A stretch of DNA of 64,000 bases from Chlorobiota bacterium (GCA_026415505.1 JAOAGY010000033.1:1-64000), one strand, 5' to 3'; shown: positions 44,876 through 54,493, counted from the first letter of the stretch. Made by a program: numbers and translations. The notes: generated by a model not told the origin, from the sequence alone.

Positions 44876-45862
44876 ATGAGTTCGAGCGATACACTGACGA
44901 CACAGCACGCTCACGCGGAGGACATTCCGCCGAGCCAGGTCATTCCGCATTTGTTGCAGGAACTGGGCGATCATCACGAACTCAACATTGCGTTCACGAC
45001 GTCCGATGTGCTGCCGGTCGTGCTCTACGACGGTGGCAAGTGGCACTTTTACCGAAACACTCACACCATGGAGCAAGCCGGCGCGTATCGGCTCGTCAAG
45101 GGACACATCGTTCGTGCCGCCGATGGCGGCTCTCCGACGCTCGATCTATCGGTGACGAACCTGGTCGTCTTCCAATGGATTGGCATGCTCGTCGTGCTGA
45201 CGCTGTTTTTCGTCGCCGGACGGCGGTATCGTCGCGATCCATTGGCTCCGCCGCGCGGCATCCAAAATGCTCTCGAAGCGATCGTGGTGTATATCCGCGA
45301 CGAGGTGGTGCGACCCAATCTCCGCTCGGAGCGTCTGGTGCGGCGGTTCATGCCGTATTTCGTCGGGCTGTTTACGTTCATCCTGGTGTTGAATCTGATC
45401 GGTCTTCTGCCGGGCATGCACACCGCAACGGGGGCAATCGGCACGACTGCAGCACTGGCGATCACGGCGTTCTTGGTCATCAACGGACTTGCCATTGGCG
45501 AGATCGGCATCAAAGGCTGGCTCCATCACTTGCTCGGCGGAGCACCGGTCTATTTGGCACCGATCATGGTTCCGATCGAAATTCTCGGACTGTTCACCAA
45601 GCCCTTCGCCTTGACGGTTCGTTTGTTCGCGAACATGTCGGCGGGGCACATCATTTTGCTCTCGCTCATCGGACTGATCTTTTACTTCCGCTCGATTTTC
45701 GTTGCGCCGATGTCGGTCGGATTTTCGATTTTTATCTACCTGTTGGAAACGCTCGTCTGCTTTTTGCAGGCGTACATTTTCACGATTTTGACGGCGGTCT
45801 TCGTCGGCTTGGCGCTGGGCGACCATGCGCACGAACACGACGAACACCACGCCACTGCGTAA
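44876..45862 (+). CDS. atpB: F1F0 ATP synthase subunit a
   Basis: 328 residues. Membrane stator channel for protons. A long N-terminal periplasmic part (about 1-95) with His-rich start is typical of FCB-group AtpB. The essential Arg is in P-F-A-L-T-V-R-L-F-A-N-M-S-A-G-H, and the C-terminal helix has L-E-T-L-V-C-F-L-Q-A-Y-I-F. The tail is His/Asp rich. Three-base gap after atpI. Confidence 0.95.
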   Translation: MSSSDTLTTQHAHAEDIPPSQVIPHLLQELGDHHELNIAFTTSDVLPVVLYDGGKWHFYRNTHTMEQAGAYRLVKGHIVRAADGGSPTLDLSVTNLVVFQWIGMLVVLTLFFVAGRRYRRDPLAPPRGIQNALEAIVVYIRDEVVRPNLRSERLVRRFMPYFVGLFTFILVLNLIGLLPGMHTATGAIGTTAALAITAFLVINGLAIGEIGIKGWLHHLLGGAPVYLAPIMVPIEILGLFTKPFALTVRLFANMSAGHIILLSLIGLIFYFRSIFVAPMSVGFSIFIYLLETLVCFLQAYIFTILTAVFVGLALGDHAHEHDEHHATA

Positions 45863-45899
45863 TTCAGTGTTTTGTTGAACTTTTTTCGGAGTTGTTTCG

Positions 45900-46130
45900 A
45901 TGGACGGTTACGGTCTTGCATGGCTCGCAGCGGGAATCGGCTGCGGAATCACCGTATTGGGTGTCGGCAATGGTATCGGGCGCTTGGCAGCAGCAGCGCT
46001 CGAAGCAGGTGCACGTCAGCCTGAAGCTGCCGGCGATGTGCGAACGACGATGATCATCGGCGCAGCGCTGATCGAAGGTGTCGCGCTGTTCGCGCTCGTC
46101 GTGTGCATTTTCCTGGCGCTCAAAGGATAA
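45900..46130 (+). CDS. atpE: F1F0 ATP synthase subunit c
   Basis: 76 residues. Two helices with the R-Q-P-E loop (A-R-Q-P-E-A) and the ion-carrying Glu in A-A-L-I-E-G-V-A-L-F. The residue after Glu is Gly, and no Gln partner is seen, so this ring probably carries H+ rather than Na+. The upstream 37 bases contain a T-run (TTTTTT) and a fair CGGAG ribosome site. Confidence 0.95.
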   Translation: MDGYGLAWLAAGIGCGITVLGVGNGIGRLAAAALEAGARQPEAAGDVRTTMIIGAALIEGVALFALVVCIFLALKG

Positions 46131-46193
46131 TTTGCCGTCGCTGGTGACGGTATCGCCTGGCTAACGAATCGAACATCATTTTGCCGGTGCACG

Positions 46194-46691
46194 ATGGATG
46201 GACTGCTGCAGATAAGTCCGGGGCTGATAATCTGGACGCTGGTCAATTTCGGCTTGTATCTGTTGATACTGGCGAAGTTCGGCTACAAACCGCTCCGCAC
46301 AGCGCTCGAACGACGCGAGCAGACGATTGCCGACGCGCTGCGTTCGGCTGAGCTCGCCCGTGCCGAAGCGCAACGCTTGCTCGCCAATGCCGACGAGCAG
46401 CGCAAACGTGCTCATGCCGAAATGGTCGAGCTGCTCCGCGATGCTCGCCACCAAGCAGAACGCATCGTCGCAAAAGCAGCCGAAGAAGGCGAGCGTGTCA
46501 AACAGGACAAGCTCCGCGAAGCGGAACGCGAAATCGAGCGCATGATCGCCGATGCTCGCGCGTCGCTCCAACGCGAAGTCGCCGAATTGGCGCTGCAAGC
46601 GACGCAGAAGCTGCTGGCGCAGCATCTCGACGGCGAGCAACATCGCCGCCTGATCGAGCAGTCGCTGGCGCAATTGGAACGAGCCAACTGA
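46194..46691 (+). CDS. atpF: F1F0 ATP synthase subunit b
   Basis: 165 residues. One N-terminal helix (about 9-28) then a long, charged coiled coil (about 30-150) rich in Ala, Glu and Arg, such as A-L-E-R-R-E-Q-T-I and A-R-A-E-A-Q-R-L-L. It forms the outer stalk with delta. It lies 63 bases after atpE. Confidence 0.92.
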   Translation: MDGLLQISPGLIIWTLVNFGLYLLILAKFGYKPLRTALERREQTIADALRSAELARAEAQRLLANADEQRKRAHAEMVELLRDARHQAERIVAKAAEEGERVKQDKLREAEREIERMIADARASLQREVAELALQATQKLLAQHLDGEQHRRLIEQSLAQLERAN

Positions 46692-46704
46692 CGTCGAGGC
46701 GCCA

Positions 46705-47259
46705 ATGCGAAACGTTCGTGTCGCAAAACGCTACGCGCGGTCGCTGCTCGAAGCAGCGACCGACGCCGGTGCACTCGACGACGTCGCGCGGTCGGTCGAA
46801 CTGGTACGATCGGCGATTGCATCGTCGGCTCCGCTGCGTGCGTTTCTGCGCAATCCGGTGATCGCGTCGGAACGCAAGAAGGCGATCCTCGCTGCGATCT
46901 TCGCCGAGCGCGTCCATCCCATCGTTGCAGCGTTTCTTCAGCTCGTTTGCATCAAGGGTCGCGAAAACATACTCGACCAAATCGCCGAGCAATTCGGGCA
47001 GCTCTACGATGAGCATGTCGGTATCGTGCGGGCACGCGTGCTGTCGGCAACACAGTTCCCCGACGATCTGCGCGCGCGCATCGAATCGTTCGTTGCTGCG
47101 CGTTTCGGTGGAAAACCGCAGGTCGAATACCGCATCGAACCGGCGATTCTCGGCGGATTGATCGTCGAATGCAACGATGTTCGACTCGACGCCAGCCTGG
47201 CTGGTCAGCTCCAGCGGCTTCGCCAGCAGCTTCTTTCAACCAATGGCAAACAAGTGTAG
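46705..47259 (+). CDS. atpH: F1F0 ATP synthase subunit delta
   Basis: 184 residues, normal length. Starts with the R-V-A-K-R-Y-A-R-S-L-L-E-A-A motif, and the C-terminal V-E-Y-R-I-E-P-A-I-L-G-G-L-I strand segment matches OSCP/delta. Links F1 alpha to the b stalk. It lies 13 bases after atpF and 18 before atpA. Confidence 0.94.
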   Translation: MRNVRVAKRYARSLLEAATDAGALDDVARSVELVRSAIASSAPLRAFLRNPVIASERKKAILAAIFAERVHPIVAAFLQLVCIKGRENILDQIAEQFGQLYDEHVGIVRARVLSATQFPDDLRARIESFVAARFGGKPQVEYRIEPAILGGLIVECNDVRLDASLAGQLQRLRQQLLSTNGKQV

Positions 47260-47277
47260 CACAACTGGTAGGTGACA

Positions 47278-48837
47278 ATGGTCGAGGTTCGTCCCGAAGA
47301 AATTTCCGCGATACTGCGCAAACAGCTTTCCGGCTTCGAACTGGAAGCGGAAATCGAAGAAGTCGGCACCGTGCTTCAAGTCGGCGACGGCGTCGCCCGC
47401 GTGTACGGTTTGAACAAATGCATGGCGTCCGAGCTGATCGAGTTTCCCAACGGCGTGATGGGCATCGCACTCAATCTCGAAGAAGACAACGTCGGTGTGG
47501 TGCTCTTCGGCGACGACCGCTTGGTCAAGGAAGGCGATCTGGTTCGTCGCACGGGGCGCATTGCGTCGGTGCCGGTCGGCGAAGCGTTGCTCGGGCGTGT
47601 GGTCAATCCGCTCGGAGTGCCGCTCGATGGAAAAGGTCCGATCGACACGCCGCATTCGCTGCCGATCGAACGGAAAGCAGTCGGCGTCGTTTATCGCCAG
47701 CCGGTCAAAGAACCGCTCCAAACTGGCATCAAAGCCATCGACGCACTCATTCCGATCGGGCGCGGTCAGCGTGAGTTGATCATCGGCGACCGGCAGACGG
47801 GCAAAACGGCTGTCGCAATCGACACGATCATCAACCAGCGGCACACGCACACCGAAGAAGCAGCGCGACGCGGGATAAAGCCGGTGTACTGCATCTACGT
47901 CGCCATCGGGCAGAAAGCCTCGACCGTTGCAAATGTCGTCGCGACGCTCGAACAATACGGCGCGCTCGAGTACACGATCGTCGTGGTAGCCAATGCGTCG
48001 GACCCTGCACCGCTCCAGTTCATCGCGCCGTACTGCGGGGCGGCGATGGGCGAATATTTCCGCGACAGCGGTCGCCACGCATTGATTGTGTACGACGACC
48101 TTTCCAAGCAAGCGGCAGCCTATCGTCAAGTGTCTCTTCTGCTGCGTCGTCCGCCGGGACGTGAAGCCTATCCGGGCGACGTGTTCTACCTGCACAGCCG
48201 TTTGCTCGAGCGTGCTGCAAAGCTCAGCGACGAATACGGGGGCGGCTCGCTGACGGCATTGCCTGTGATCGAAACCCAAGCCGGCGACGTGTCGGCATAC
48301 ATTCCGACGAACGTCATTTCGATTACCGACGGGCAGATTTACCTCGAAACGAGCCTTTTCAACGCCGGTATCCGTCCAGCGCTCAACATCGGGATTTCCG
48401 TTTCGCGCGTTGGCGGCAATGCGCAAATCAAAGCGATGAAAAAGGTCGCCGGTCCGCTCAAGCTGGAACTGGCGCAATACCGCGCGCTCGAAGCGTTCGC
48501 CAAGTTCGGCTCCGATCTCGACAAAACCACACAACAACAGCTCCGACGCGGTGCGCGGCTGGTCGAGCTGATGAAGCAAAAGCAGTACAGCCCTGTGCCG
48601 GTCGAAAAACAAGTCGCTCTCATTTACGCAGCGACGAACGGCTACGTCGATGATCTGCCCGTCGAGTCGCTGCAACGATTCGAGCAGGAGTTGTACGAAT
48701 TCTTGGACAGCGCGCATGCCGATCTGCTCGACGCCATCGCGACGACGAAGGACCTGACGCCTGATATCAAGGAGAAACTCGACGCAGCTCTGGCGACGTT
48801 CGTCGAAGGATTCCGTCGTACCGTCGCAGCCAGTTGA
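47278..48837 (+). CDS. atpA: F1F0 ATP synthase subunit alpha
   Basis: 519 residues from ATG 47278 (TAGGTG just upstream; a GTG two codons earlier is less likely). Walker A G-D-R-Q-T-G-K-T at 170-177, the [12 protein letters not shown]-terminus, and [14 protein letters not shown] are conserved. The non-catalytic nucleotide subunit of F1. hldD begins in the stop codon, and no atpD or atpC follow. Confidence 0.97.
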   Translation: MVEVRPEEISAILRKQLSGFELEAEIEEVGTVLQVGDGVARVYGLNKCMASELIEFPNGVMGIALNLEEDNVGVVLFGDDRLVKEGDLVRRTGRIASVPVGEALLGRVVNPLGVPLDGKGPIDTPHSLPIERKAVGVVYRQPVKEPLQTGIKAIDALIPIGRGQRELIIGDRQTGKTAVAIDTIINQRHTHTEEAARRGIKPVYCIYVAIGQKASTVANVVATLEQYGALEYTIVVVANASDPAPLQFIAPYCGAAMGEYFRDSGRHALIVYDDLSKQAAAYRQVSLLLRRPPGREAYPGDVFYLHSRLLERAAKLSDEYGGGSLTALPVIETQAGDVSAYIPTNVISITDGQIYLETSLFNAGIRPALNIGISVSRVGGNAQIKAMKKVAGPLKLELAQYRALEAFAKFGSDLDKTTQQQLRRGARLVELMKQKQYSPVPVEKQVALIYAATNGYVDDLPVESLQRFEQELYEFLDSAHADLLDAIATTKDLTPDIKEKLDAALATFVEGFRRTVAAS

Positions 48838-49823
48838 TGATCGCACTCACCGGCGGGGCTGGATTCATCGGTAGCGCGATGCTGTGGCGTCTCAATGCCG
48901 AAGGTATCGGCGATGTTATCGTCGTCGATCGCTTAGGGAGTGATCTCAAGTGGAAAAACCTCGTCGGCAAGCGTTACCGTTACCTTGCAACGCCGGACGA
49001 ATTTCTCGCCGGACTCGAACGCGATGCGTTCGGTCGGCTCGATGCGATCGTGCACTTCGGCGCCCGTACCGATACGACCGAGCGCGATGCGGAGTATCTT
49101 GCCCAGAACAACTACCGCTACAGCGTTCGGCTTGCTGAATACGCATTATCGCGTGGTATCCCGTTCGTCTATGCAAGCAGCGCCTCGGTCTATGGCGATG
49201 GGGCATTGGGCTGGAGTGTCGGGCGAACGCGCGATCTTCGTCCGCTCAATGCCTATGCGATGAGCAAGTACATGTTCGATTGTTGGGTGGAAGAACACGA
49301 CGCGTTGGACAGTGTCTGCGGGTTGAGATTTTTCAATGTGTTCGGTCCGAACGAGTACCACAAGGGAGCGATGGCGAGTATGGTGTACAAATCGTTCGGG
49401 CAAATTCAGCGCACGGGCAAGGTGCATCTGTTCGAAAGCACGACGCCCGACTATGCCGATGGCGAGCAACGCCGTGACTTTGTGTACGTCAAGGACGTCG
49501 TCGAGATCGTCTGGCACATACTCCGCTTGCAGTGGAGCGAGCAGTCAATCCGTGGCATTTACAACGTCGGAAGCGGTTTGGCACGGTCGTGGAACGATTT
49601 GGCACGCGCAGTTTTTGCAGCGCTCGATCGTGAGCCGATGATTGTCTACATTCCGATGCCGGACGATCTGCGCGGGCAGTACCAGAATTTCACCTGTGCG
49701 GACATGCAGCCGCTGGCGGATGCGTTTCGCCAGCGAGGATTGACGCTGCCGGCGACATCGCTCGACGATGCCGTCGGTGATTACGTGCGCAACTACCTTC
49801 TCGGTTCGTGGCAGTACTTGTAG
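48837..49823 (+). CDS. hldD: ADP-L-glycero-D-manno-heptose 6-epimerase
   Basis: 328 residues from ATG 48837, whose A is the last base of the atpA stop codon. SDR: G-G-A-G-F-I-G (6-12), the active Y-A-M-S-K, and F-F-N-V-F-G-P-N-E-Y-H-K-G, the HldD substrate signature. It makes the heptose donor for LPS inner core. It stands between atpA and atpG with a 9-base gap to atpG, so it must be translated from the ATPase mRNA. A gmhB-like gene lies 14 kb away. Confidence 0.93.
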   Translation: MIALTGGAGFIGSAMLWRLNAEGIGDVIVVDRLGSDLKWKNLVGKRYRYLATPDEFLAGLERDAFGRLDAIVHFGARTDTTERDAEYLAQNNYRYSVRLAEYALSRGIPFVYASSASVYGDGALGWSVGRTRDLRPLNAYAMSKYMFDCWVEEHDALDSVCGLRFFNVFGPNEYHKGAMASMVYKSFGQIQRTGKVHLFESTTPDYADGEQRRDFVYVKDVVEIVWHILRLQWSEQSIRGIYNVGSGLARSWNDLARAVFAALDREPMIVYIPMPDDLRGQYQNFTCADMQPLADAFRQRGLTLPATSLDDAVGDYVRNYLLGSWQYL

Positions 49824-49832
49824 GAGCATGCG

Positions 49833-50717
49833 ATGGCAACACTACGTGACATTCGACGCCGTATCGTCGCGATCAAGAACACCTCGCAGATTACCTCCGC
49901 GATGCGGATGGTCGCTGCAGCCAAGCTTCGCAAAGCGCAGAATGCGATCATCGCAGCGCGCCCGTATGCAGCGAAGGTCGCTGAGATTCTGCAGAATCTG
50001 GCGCAGGCGGAACGCTACAGCTTCGTGCATCCGTTTTTCGAGGAGCGCCCTGAAGCGCGGAATGTGTTGCTCATCGTCGTTGCGAGCGATCGCGGTTTGT
50101 GCGGGGCATTCAATTCGAACGTGCTCAAGGCAGCGCAATACTACATCGAGCGGAAGCTCGGCGAAGAATTCCCCAAATCGCGAACACATATCATTGCCGT
50201 CGGCAAACGTGCTGTGCAGTTTTTCCAACGTCGGCGCGACAATCTCGTTTTGGCGCTGCCCGACGTCTTCGGTCGGCTCGACTTTTCGACGGTGCTTCAG
50301 ATTGCGCCGCATGTCGCCGATGGCTTCGTCAGTGGTCAGTACGACCGCGTGTTCGTCGTGTACAACGAGTTCCGCTCGATTCTCCGACAGGAAGTACGTC
50401 GTAAGCAAGTTCTCCCGATCGAAACTGCACCGACACAGCAGCGCCACGATGCGGGCGATTACATTTACGAACCGTCTCGCGCGGAAATTTTGGAAGCGTT
50501 GCTTCCGCAGTACGTCAACCTCCAGATTTGGTCTGCGCTGCTCGAGTCGCATGCAGCCGAGCACGCAGCACGAATGGTCGCGATGGACAATGCCACGACC
50601 AACGCTCGTGATTTGATCGCCTCGCTTCAGTTGGAATACAACAAAGCCCGGCAGGCGGCAATCACCAAAGAAATGCTCGAAATCGTCGGCGGCGCCGAAG
50701 CGTTGCGCCAGTCGTAG
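49833..50717 (+). CDS. atpG: F1F0 ATP synthase subunit gamma
   Basis: 294 residues. Central stalk. The N-terminal helix R-D-I-R-R-R-I-V-A-I-K-N-T-S-Q-I-T-S-A-M and the matching C-terminal helix N-A-R-D-L-I-A-S-L-Q-L-E-Y-N-K-A-R-Q-A-A-I-T-K-E are intact, and S-D-R-G-L-C-G-A-F-N is present. It closes the operon; radA follows after 43 bases. Confidence 0.96.
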   Translation: MATLRDIRRRIVAIKNTSQITSAMRMVAAAKLRKAQNAIIAARPYAAKVAEILQNLAQAERYSFVHPFFEERPEARNVLLIVVASDRGLCGAFNSNVLKAAQYYIERKLGEEFPKSRTHIIAVGKRAVQFFQRRRDNLVLALPDVFGRLDFSTVLQIAPHVADGFVSGQYDRVFVVYNEFRSILRQEVRRKQVLPIETAPTQQRHDAGDYIYEPSRAEILEALLPQYVNLQIWSALLESHAAEHAARMVAMDNATTNARDLIASLQLEYNKARQAAITKEMLEIVGGAEALRQS

Positions 50718-50760
50718 GCGTCCTATTTTCGCCGGCGACGCATGATTCAACTATTCCCGC

Positions 50761-52098
50761 ATGAAGACACGCTCGGTGTTCGTTTGCCAGGAGTGTGGCT
50801 ATCGCTCGCTCAAATGGCTCGGTAAATGTCCGTCTTGTGGTGCATGGGGAGCACTCGTCGAAGAAATCGAGCGCACCGACCGAAACGAGAAGCCTCCAAA
50901 TGCTGCAATACAACCAGTCCTGCTCGATAGCCTGGAGCAAGCGCCTGTCGAACGTCTTCGCACCGGAATCGAAGAATTCGACCGTGTCATGGGTGGTGGC
51001 ATCGTCCCTGGATCGGTTATCGTCATCGGTGGCGATCCGGGGGTCGGGAAATCGACGCTGATGCTTCAGCTCTGCGCACGCCTTTCCGAACGCTGTCCCT
51101 TGTATGTCACCGGTGAAGAATCTCTCGAACAGCTGCGATACCGTGCCGATCGGCTCGGTATCGAACGACGGGGCATTGCGGTTCTGGCTGAACAAGCCGT
51201 CGAAGACGTCGCAGCGACAATCGAGGCTTCGCAGCCAGGGGTCGTCGTCGTCGATTCGATCCAAACGCTCTACGGGCGAGAATTGGAATCGCTGCCGGGG
51301 AGCATCGGGCAAGTTCGATACTGTGCTGCGCAACTCGTTCAGATCGCCAAGCGAACCGGTATCCCGATGCTGCTTGTCGGACACGTGACAAAGGAAGGCA
51401 TGCTCGCAGGACCGAAGGTGCTCGAACACATGGTCGATGTCGTCGTACAATTCGAAGGCGAAGGGAACTATGCATACCGAATTTTGCGAGCGATCAAGAA
51501 TCGCTACGGCTCGACCAACGAAATCGGCGTGTTCGAAATGAGCGAACATGGGTTGATCGAAGTGCGCAATCCGAGTGCGTTGTTCTTGAGTGACCGCTCG
51601 ACTCCTGCAGCAGGAACTGCGGTCGCAGCAGTCGCGGAAGGGAGCCGTGCATTGCTTGTGGAAATCCAATCGCTGGTTATGCAGAGTGGGTACGGTGTAT
51701 CGCAAAGAGTGACAACTGGTTTCGACTACAAGCGCTTGCAAATGCTCTTGGCGGTTTTGGAAAGACGTCTTGGCTTGGATTTTCTTCACTCGGATGTGTT
51801 CGTCAATGTTGCCGGTGGCTTCGTTGTGCGCGATCCGGGAGCTGATGTTTCGGTCTGTGCCGCTCTCGTCGGTGCATTGCGTAACCGAGCCATTCAGGAA
51901 CGTGTTGTCGCAATTGGCGAAGTTGGACTCACCGGTGAATTACGGCAAGTTGCGGCGATGGATATTCGGCTCAATGAGGCTGCCAAACTTGGTTTCGAGG
52001 CAGCGGTCGTTCCAGCATTGCTTTCCATCGCCGGTGTCGGCATCGAGCTACGACCAGCGACCCATTTATCGGAAGCGTTGGGACTGCTCGGGCTGTAA
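50761..52098 (+). CDS. radA: DNA repair protein RadA (Sms)
   Basis: 445 residues. Zinc finger C9-C12-C23-C26, RecA-like core with G-D-P-G-V-G-K-S-T (91-99), the RadA-specific K-N-R-Y-G-S loop and a C-terminal Lon-protease-like domain that ends in L-S-E-A-L-G. RadA is a branched-DNA helicase of recombination. A TATTTTCGC near 50724 resembles a promoter box but is imperfect. Confidence 0.96.
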   Translation: MKTRSVFVCQECGYRSLKWLGKCPSCGAWGALVEEIERTDRNEKPPNAAIQPVLLDSLEQAPVERLRTGIEEFDRVMGGGIVPGSVIVIGGDPGVGKSTLMLQLCARLSERCPLYVTGEESLEQLRYRADRLGIERRGIAVLAEQAVEDVAATIEASQPGVVVVDSIQTLYGRELESLPGSIGQVRYCAAQLVQIAKRTGIPMLLVGHVTKEGMLAGPKVLEHMVDVVVQFEGEGNYAYRILRAIKNRYGSTNEIGVFEMSEHGLIEVRNPSALFLSDRSTPAAGTAVAAVAEGSRALLVEIQSLVMQSGYGVSQRVTTGFDYKRLQMLLAVLERRLGLDFLHSDVFVNVAGGFVVRDPGADVSVCAALVGALRNRAIQERVVAIGEVGLTGELRQVAAMDIRLNEAAKLGFEAAVVPALLSIAGVGIELRPATHLSEALGLLGL

Positions 52099-52140
52099 TT
52101 TGGCAACGGTTCGGAAACATTTTTCACCGTTTGCAGGTCT

Positions 52141-52743
52141 ATGGGACGCGCAAGCATGGACGAGCAAACGCTCGTCGAGCTCCTTTTGGAGCGGAAGGAA
52201 GACGGCTTCCGCGAATTGATGCGAGTCTATAAGGACGACTTGGTCAACTTCGCGTACCGTTTCGTCGGTTCCTACGACGATGCAGTGGACGTGGCGCAGG
52301 AAACGTTCGTTCGCGTGTTTCGCTTTATCGAGACGTTCCAGCGTGGCGCGAGATTGAAAACGTGGCTCTATGCCATTGCGCGAAATGTCGCGCTGTCGAT
52401 GCTCGATGAGCGAAAACGTCGCATGACGACGAGACTGGTCGAAACCGACGACGAAGGGCAGGAGGTCGAACGCGATGTACCGGATGTCAGCTACATGCCC
52501 GATCGTGCGGTGGATTCGACCATCGTCGCTCAGCGCATCCAGGAAGCGCTCATGAAACTGCCGACGGTCTATCGCGAAGCAGTCGTTCTGCGCGACATCG
52601 AAGGCTTGACCTACGAAGAGATTGCCGATGTGTGCAAAATCGAAATCGGCACGGTAAAATCGCGCATCAATCGCGGACGGACGATGCTGCAGGAACTCTT
52701 GCGCGATGTGTACGAGGAACTTTACGGCAAGCAATCGCAATGA
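52141..52743 (+). CDS. ECF-type RNA polymerase sigma factor
   Basis: 200 residues from ATG 52141 (52156 is an alternative). Region 2 includes S-Y-D-D-A-V-D-V-A-Q-E-T-F-V-R-V-F-R and region 4 includes L-P-T-V-Y-R-E-A-V-V-L-R-D-I-E-G-L-T-Y-E-E-I-A, with T-V-K-S-R-I-N-R-G-R at the recognition helix. It resembles RpoE-like group sigma factors. A 34-residue linker joins the regions. The stop codon overlaps the next gene by 4 bases, as for sigma/anti-sigma pairs. Confidence 0.9.
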   Translation: MGRASMDEQTLVELLLERKEDGFRELMRVYKDDLVNFAYRFVGSYDDAVDVAQETFVRVFRFIETFQRGARLKTWLYAIARNVALSMLDERKRRMTTRLVETDDEGQEVERDVPDVSYMPDRAVDSTIVAQRIQEALMKLPTVYREAVVLRDIEGLTYEEIADVCKIEIGTVKSRINRGRTMLQELLRDVYEELYGKQSQ

Positions 52744-53264
52744 GCGAGCACAAACCCGACAATCACGAGCACCCCGAACTGCGTGACATCCAGCGTCAAC
52801 TGCCGCGTGCAACGGCACCGATCGGTTTCGAAGAAACGGTGTTGCTGCGGCGGTTGCTGCAGGAGCACTTGCCGCACGCGACAGCGCCCGAAGGCTTCGA
52901 GGAGGAAGTGCTGTCGTGTCTTCGGAAAGAGGAATCGTCGCGCCGACGGTTGCGCAGACTGCGCCTGCCGAAGTCGCCGCGTACGTGGATCGCTATCGGA
53001 GTGGGTGCCGCAATTGTCGGCGGGATCGCGTATTATTCCGCCAGCAAGCTTGCATCGCCACAGATCGAGCACTACCAACCGCCAACACCACAAGTATTGC
53101 CGCTGGTGATCCCGACCGATTCAGCAATCGAAGAGCCTGTACCGACTCGGAGACAGCAGCAAGCGCCGCCGGTTCGTACTCCGCGCGAAACGCTCAAACA
53201 ACAGAGCACTGCACCGACGAAACGAGTGACTCCTGGCGTTCCGGATCACGACGACGAAGAATGA
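52740..53264 (+). CDS. Putative anti-sigma membrane protein with a duplicated N-terminal motif
   Basis: 174 residues from ATG 52740. The cytoplasmic part (1-85) contains two near-copies of an A-T-A-P-x-G-F-E-E-x-V-L unit (25-36 and 47-58), then a cluster of Arg (R-R-R-L-R-R-L-R-L). One membrane helix (about 84-103). The periplasmic part (104-174) is Pro/Thr/Gln-rich. There is no H-x3-C-x2-C zinc motif of zf-HC2 anti-sigmas. Position alone makes anti-sigma likely. Nothing in it resembles a protease site that I can name. Confidence 0.6.
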   Translation: MSEHKPDNHEHPELRDIQRQLPRATAPIGFEETVLLRRLLQEHLPHATAPEGFEEEVLSCLRKEESSRRRLRRLRLPKSPRTWIAIGVGAAIVGGIAYYSASKLASPQIEHYQPPTPQVLPLVIPTDSAIEEPVPTRRQQQAPPVRTPRETLKQQSTAPTKRVTPGVPDHDDEE

Positions 53265-53270
53265 TCGCCG

Positions 53271-54383
53271 CTACAGCAGCGTTGCCGGATCGGTGTAGGG
53301 CAAACCGAATGCCTCGGCGACGGCGCGGTAAGTGATATGTCCATCGACGAAGTTCAACCCCAACCATAGCTCCCGATTTTCCCGAACTGCACGTTGCCAG
53401 CCTTTGTCGGCGAGTTCGAGTGCGTAGGGGATGGTCGCATTCGTCAGAGCAATCGTCGAGGTGAACGGAACAGCGCCGGGCATGTTCGCAACGCAGTAGT
53501 GAACGACCCCATCGACAACGAACGTGGGATTCTCATGCGTCGTCGGATGTGTCGTTTCGATGCATCCACCCTGATCGACGGACACGTCCACAATGACTGC
53601 CCCTGTTTTCATCGTCGGAAGCATGTCGCGTGTGACCAAGTACGGTGCTTTGGCGCCCGGTATCAAAACGGCACCGATGAGAATGTCTGCTTGGCGAATG
53701 ACGGTGCGGATATTTTCGGGCGTGGACATCATCGTCGTGACGTTCTTGGGCATGACGTCGTCGAGGTACCGGAGCCGGTAGAGGTTGTTATCGAGAATGA
53801 TCACACGAGCGCCGAAGCCAGCTGCGATTTTTGCGGCGTTGGTCCCGACGACTCCACCACCCAAAATGACGACCGTTCCGGGCTGCGTTCCCGGTACACC
53901 GCCGAGCAGAACGCCCCGCCCGCCCATCGTGCGTTCGAGGTACTTGGCACCGTTTTGCGGTGCCATGCGACCGGCGACTTCGCTCATCGGGATGAGCAGC
54001 GGCAGCGATCCATCGGCTTTCTGCACAGTTTCGTATGCGATACCGATGCAACGAGAGCGAATCATTGCCTCGGTCAGCTCCCGCGACGCAGCAGCGTGGA
54101 AATACGTGAAAACAACCTGCCCTGGACGAATCAACTCGTATTCCGATGCGATCGGCTCTTTGACCTTCAAAATCATTTCCGCGCCGGCATACACCTCGGC
54201 TGCGGTGCTGACGATCGTTGCGCCTGCGCGAGCATACGCATCGTCATCGAAACCGCTGCCGACACCTGCCGAGGACTCGATAAGCACTGTGTGCCCGTGG
54301 CGAACGAACATCTCGACGCCGCCCGGCGTGATCGCGACACGGTTTTCGTTTGCCTTGATCTCTTTGGGGACTCCGACGATCAT
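53271..54383 (-). CDS. ald: Alanine dehydrogenase
   Basis: 370 residues from ATG 54383. Starts M-I-V-G-V-P-K-E-I-K-A-N-E-N-R-V-A. NAD fold: I-L-G-G-G-V-V-G-T-N-A-A, and the H-A-A-A-S-R-E-L-T-E active region. It oxidises L-alanine to pyruvate and ammonium. Converges with the anti-sigma-like gene with 6 bases between, and is divergent from a GT2 gene. Confidence 0.95.
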   Translation of the reverse strand: MIVGVPKEIKANENRVAITPGGVEMFVRHGHTVLIESSAGVGSGFDDDAYARAGATIVSTAAEVYAGAEMILKVKEPIASEYELIRPGQVVFTYFHAAASRELTEAMIRSRCIGIAYETVQKADGSLPLLIPMSEVAGRMAPQNGAKYLERTMGGRGVLLGGVPGTQPGTVVILGGGVVGTNAAKIAAGFGARVIILDNNLYRLRYLDDVMPKNVTTMMSTPENIRTVIRQADILIGAVLIPGAKAPYLVTRDMLPTMKTGAVIVDVSVDQGGCIETTHPTTHENPTFVVDGVVHYCVANMPGAVPFTSTIALTNATIPYALELADKGWQRAVRENRELWLGLNFVDGHITYRAVAEAFGLPYTDPATLL

Positions 54384-54420
54384 GCTGTTGACCTGTAGGG
54401 TTGTGAATCGATTACGGGGT

Positions 54421-54429
54421 GCAAAAATG
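54421..54429 (-). promoter_or_regulatory. Promoter -7 box CATTTTTGC for ald
   Basis: Fits nAnnTTTGC with C first; 37 bases before the ald ATG. Confidence 0.4.
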
Positions 54430-54456
54430 CGAAAAGTGTCGCCTGCTCGATTGCAG

Positions 54457-54465
54457 GATATTTGC
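54457..54465 (+). promoter_or_regulatory. Promoter -7 box GATATTTGC for the GT2 gene
   Basis: Fits nAnnTTTGC, 28 bases before the GT2 ATG; divergent from the ald box. Confidence 0.4.
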
Positions 54466-54493
54466 GACACCGCTCACTTTCTCCATTCGTTGC

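Noticed and set aside
45863-45899. Terminator or attenuator between atpB and atpE (TTCA/TGAA with a T-run)
   Set aside because: The stem is only 4 bp and AT-rich, so it is unlikely to stop transcription; the T-run is probably just leader sequence.
47236-48846. 536-codon minus-strand frame antisense to atpA
   Set aside because: Shadow of atpA with no family resemblance.
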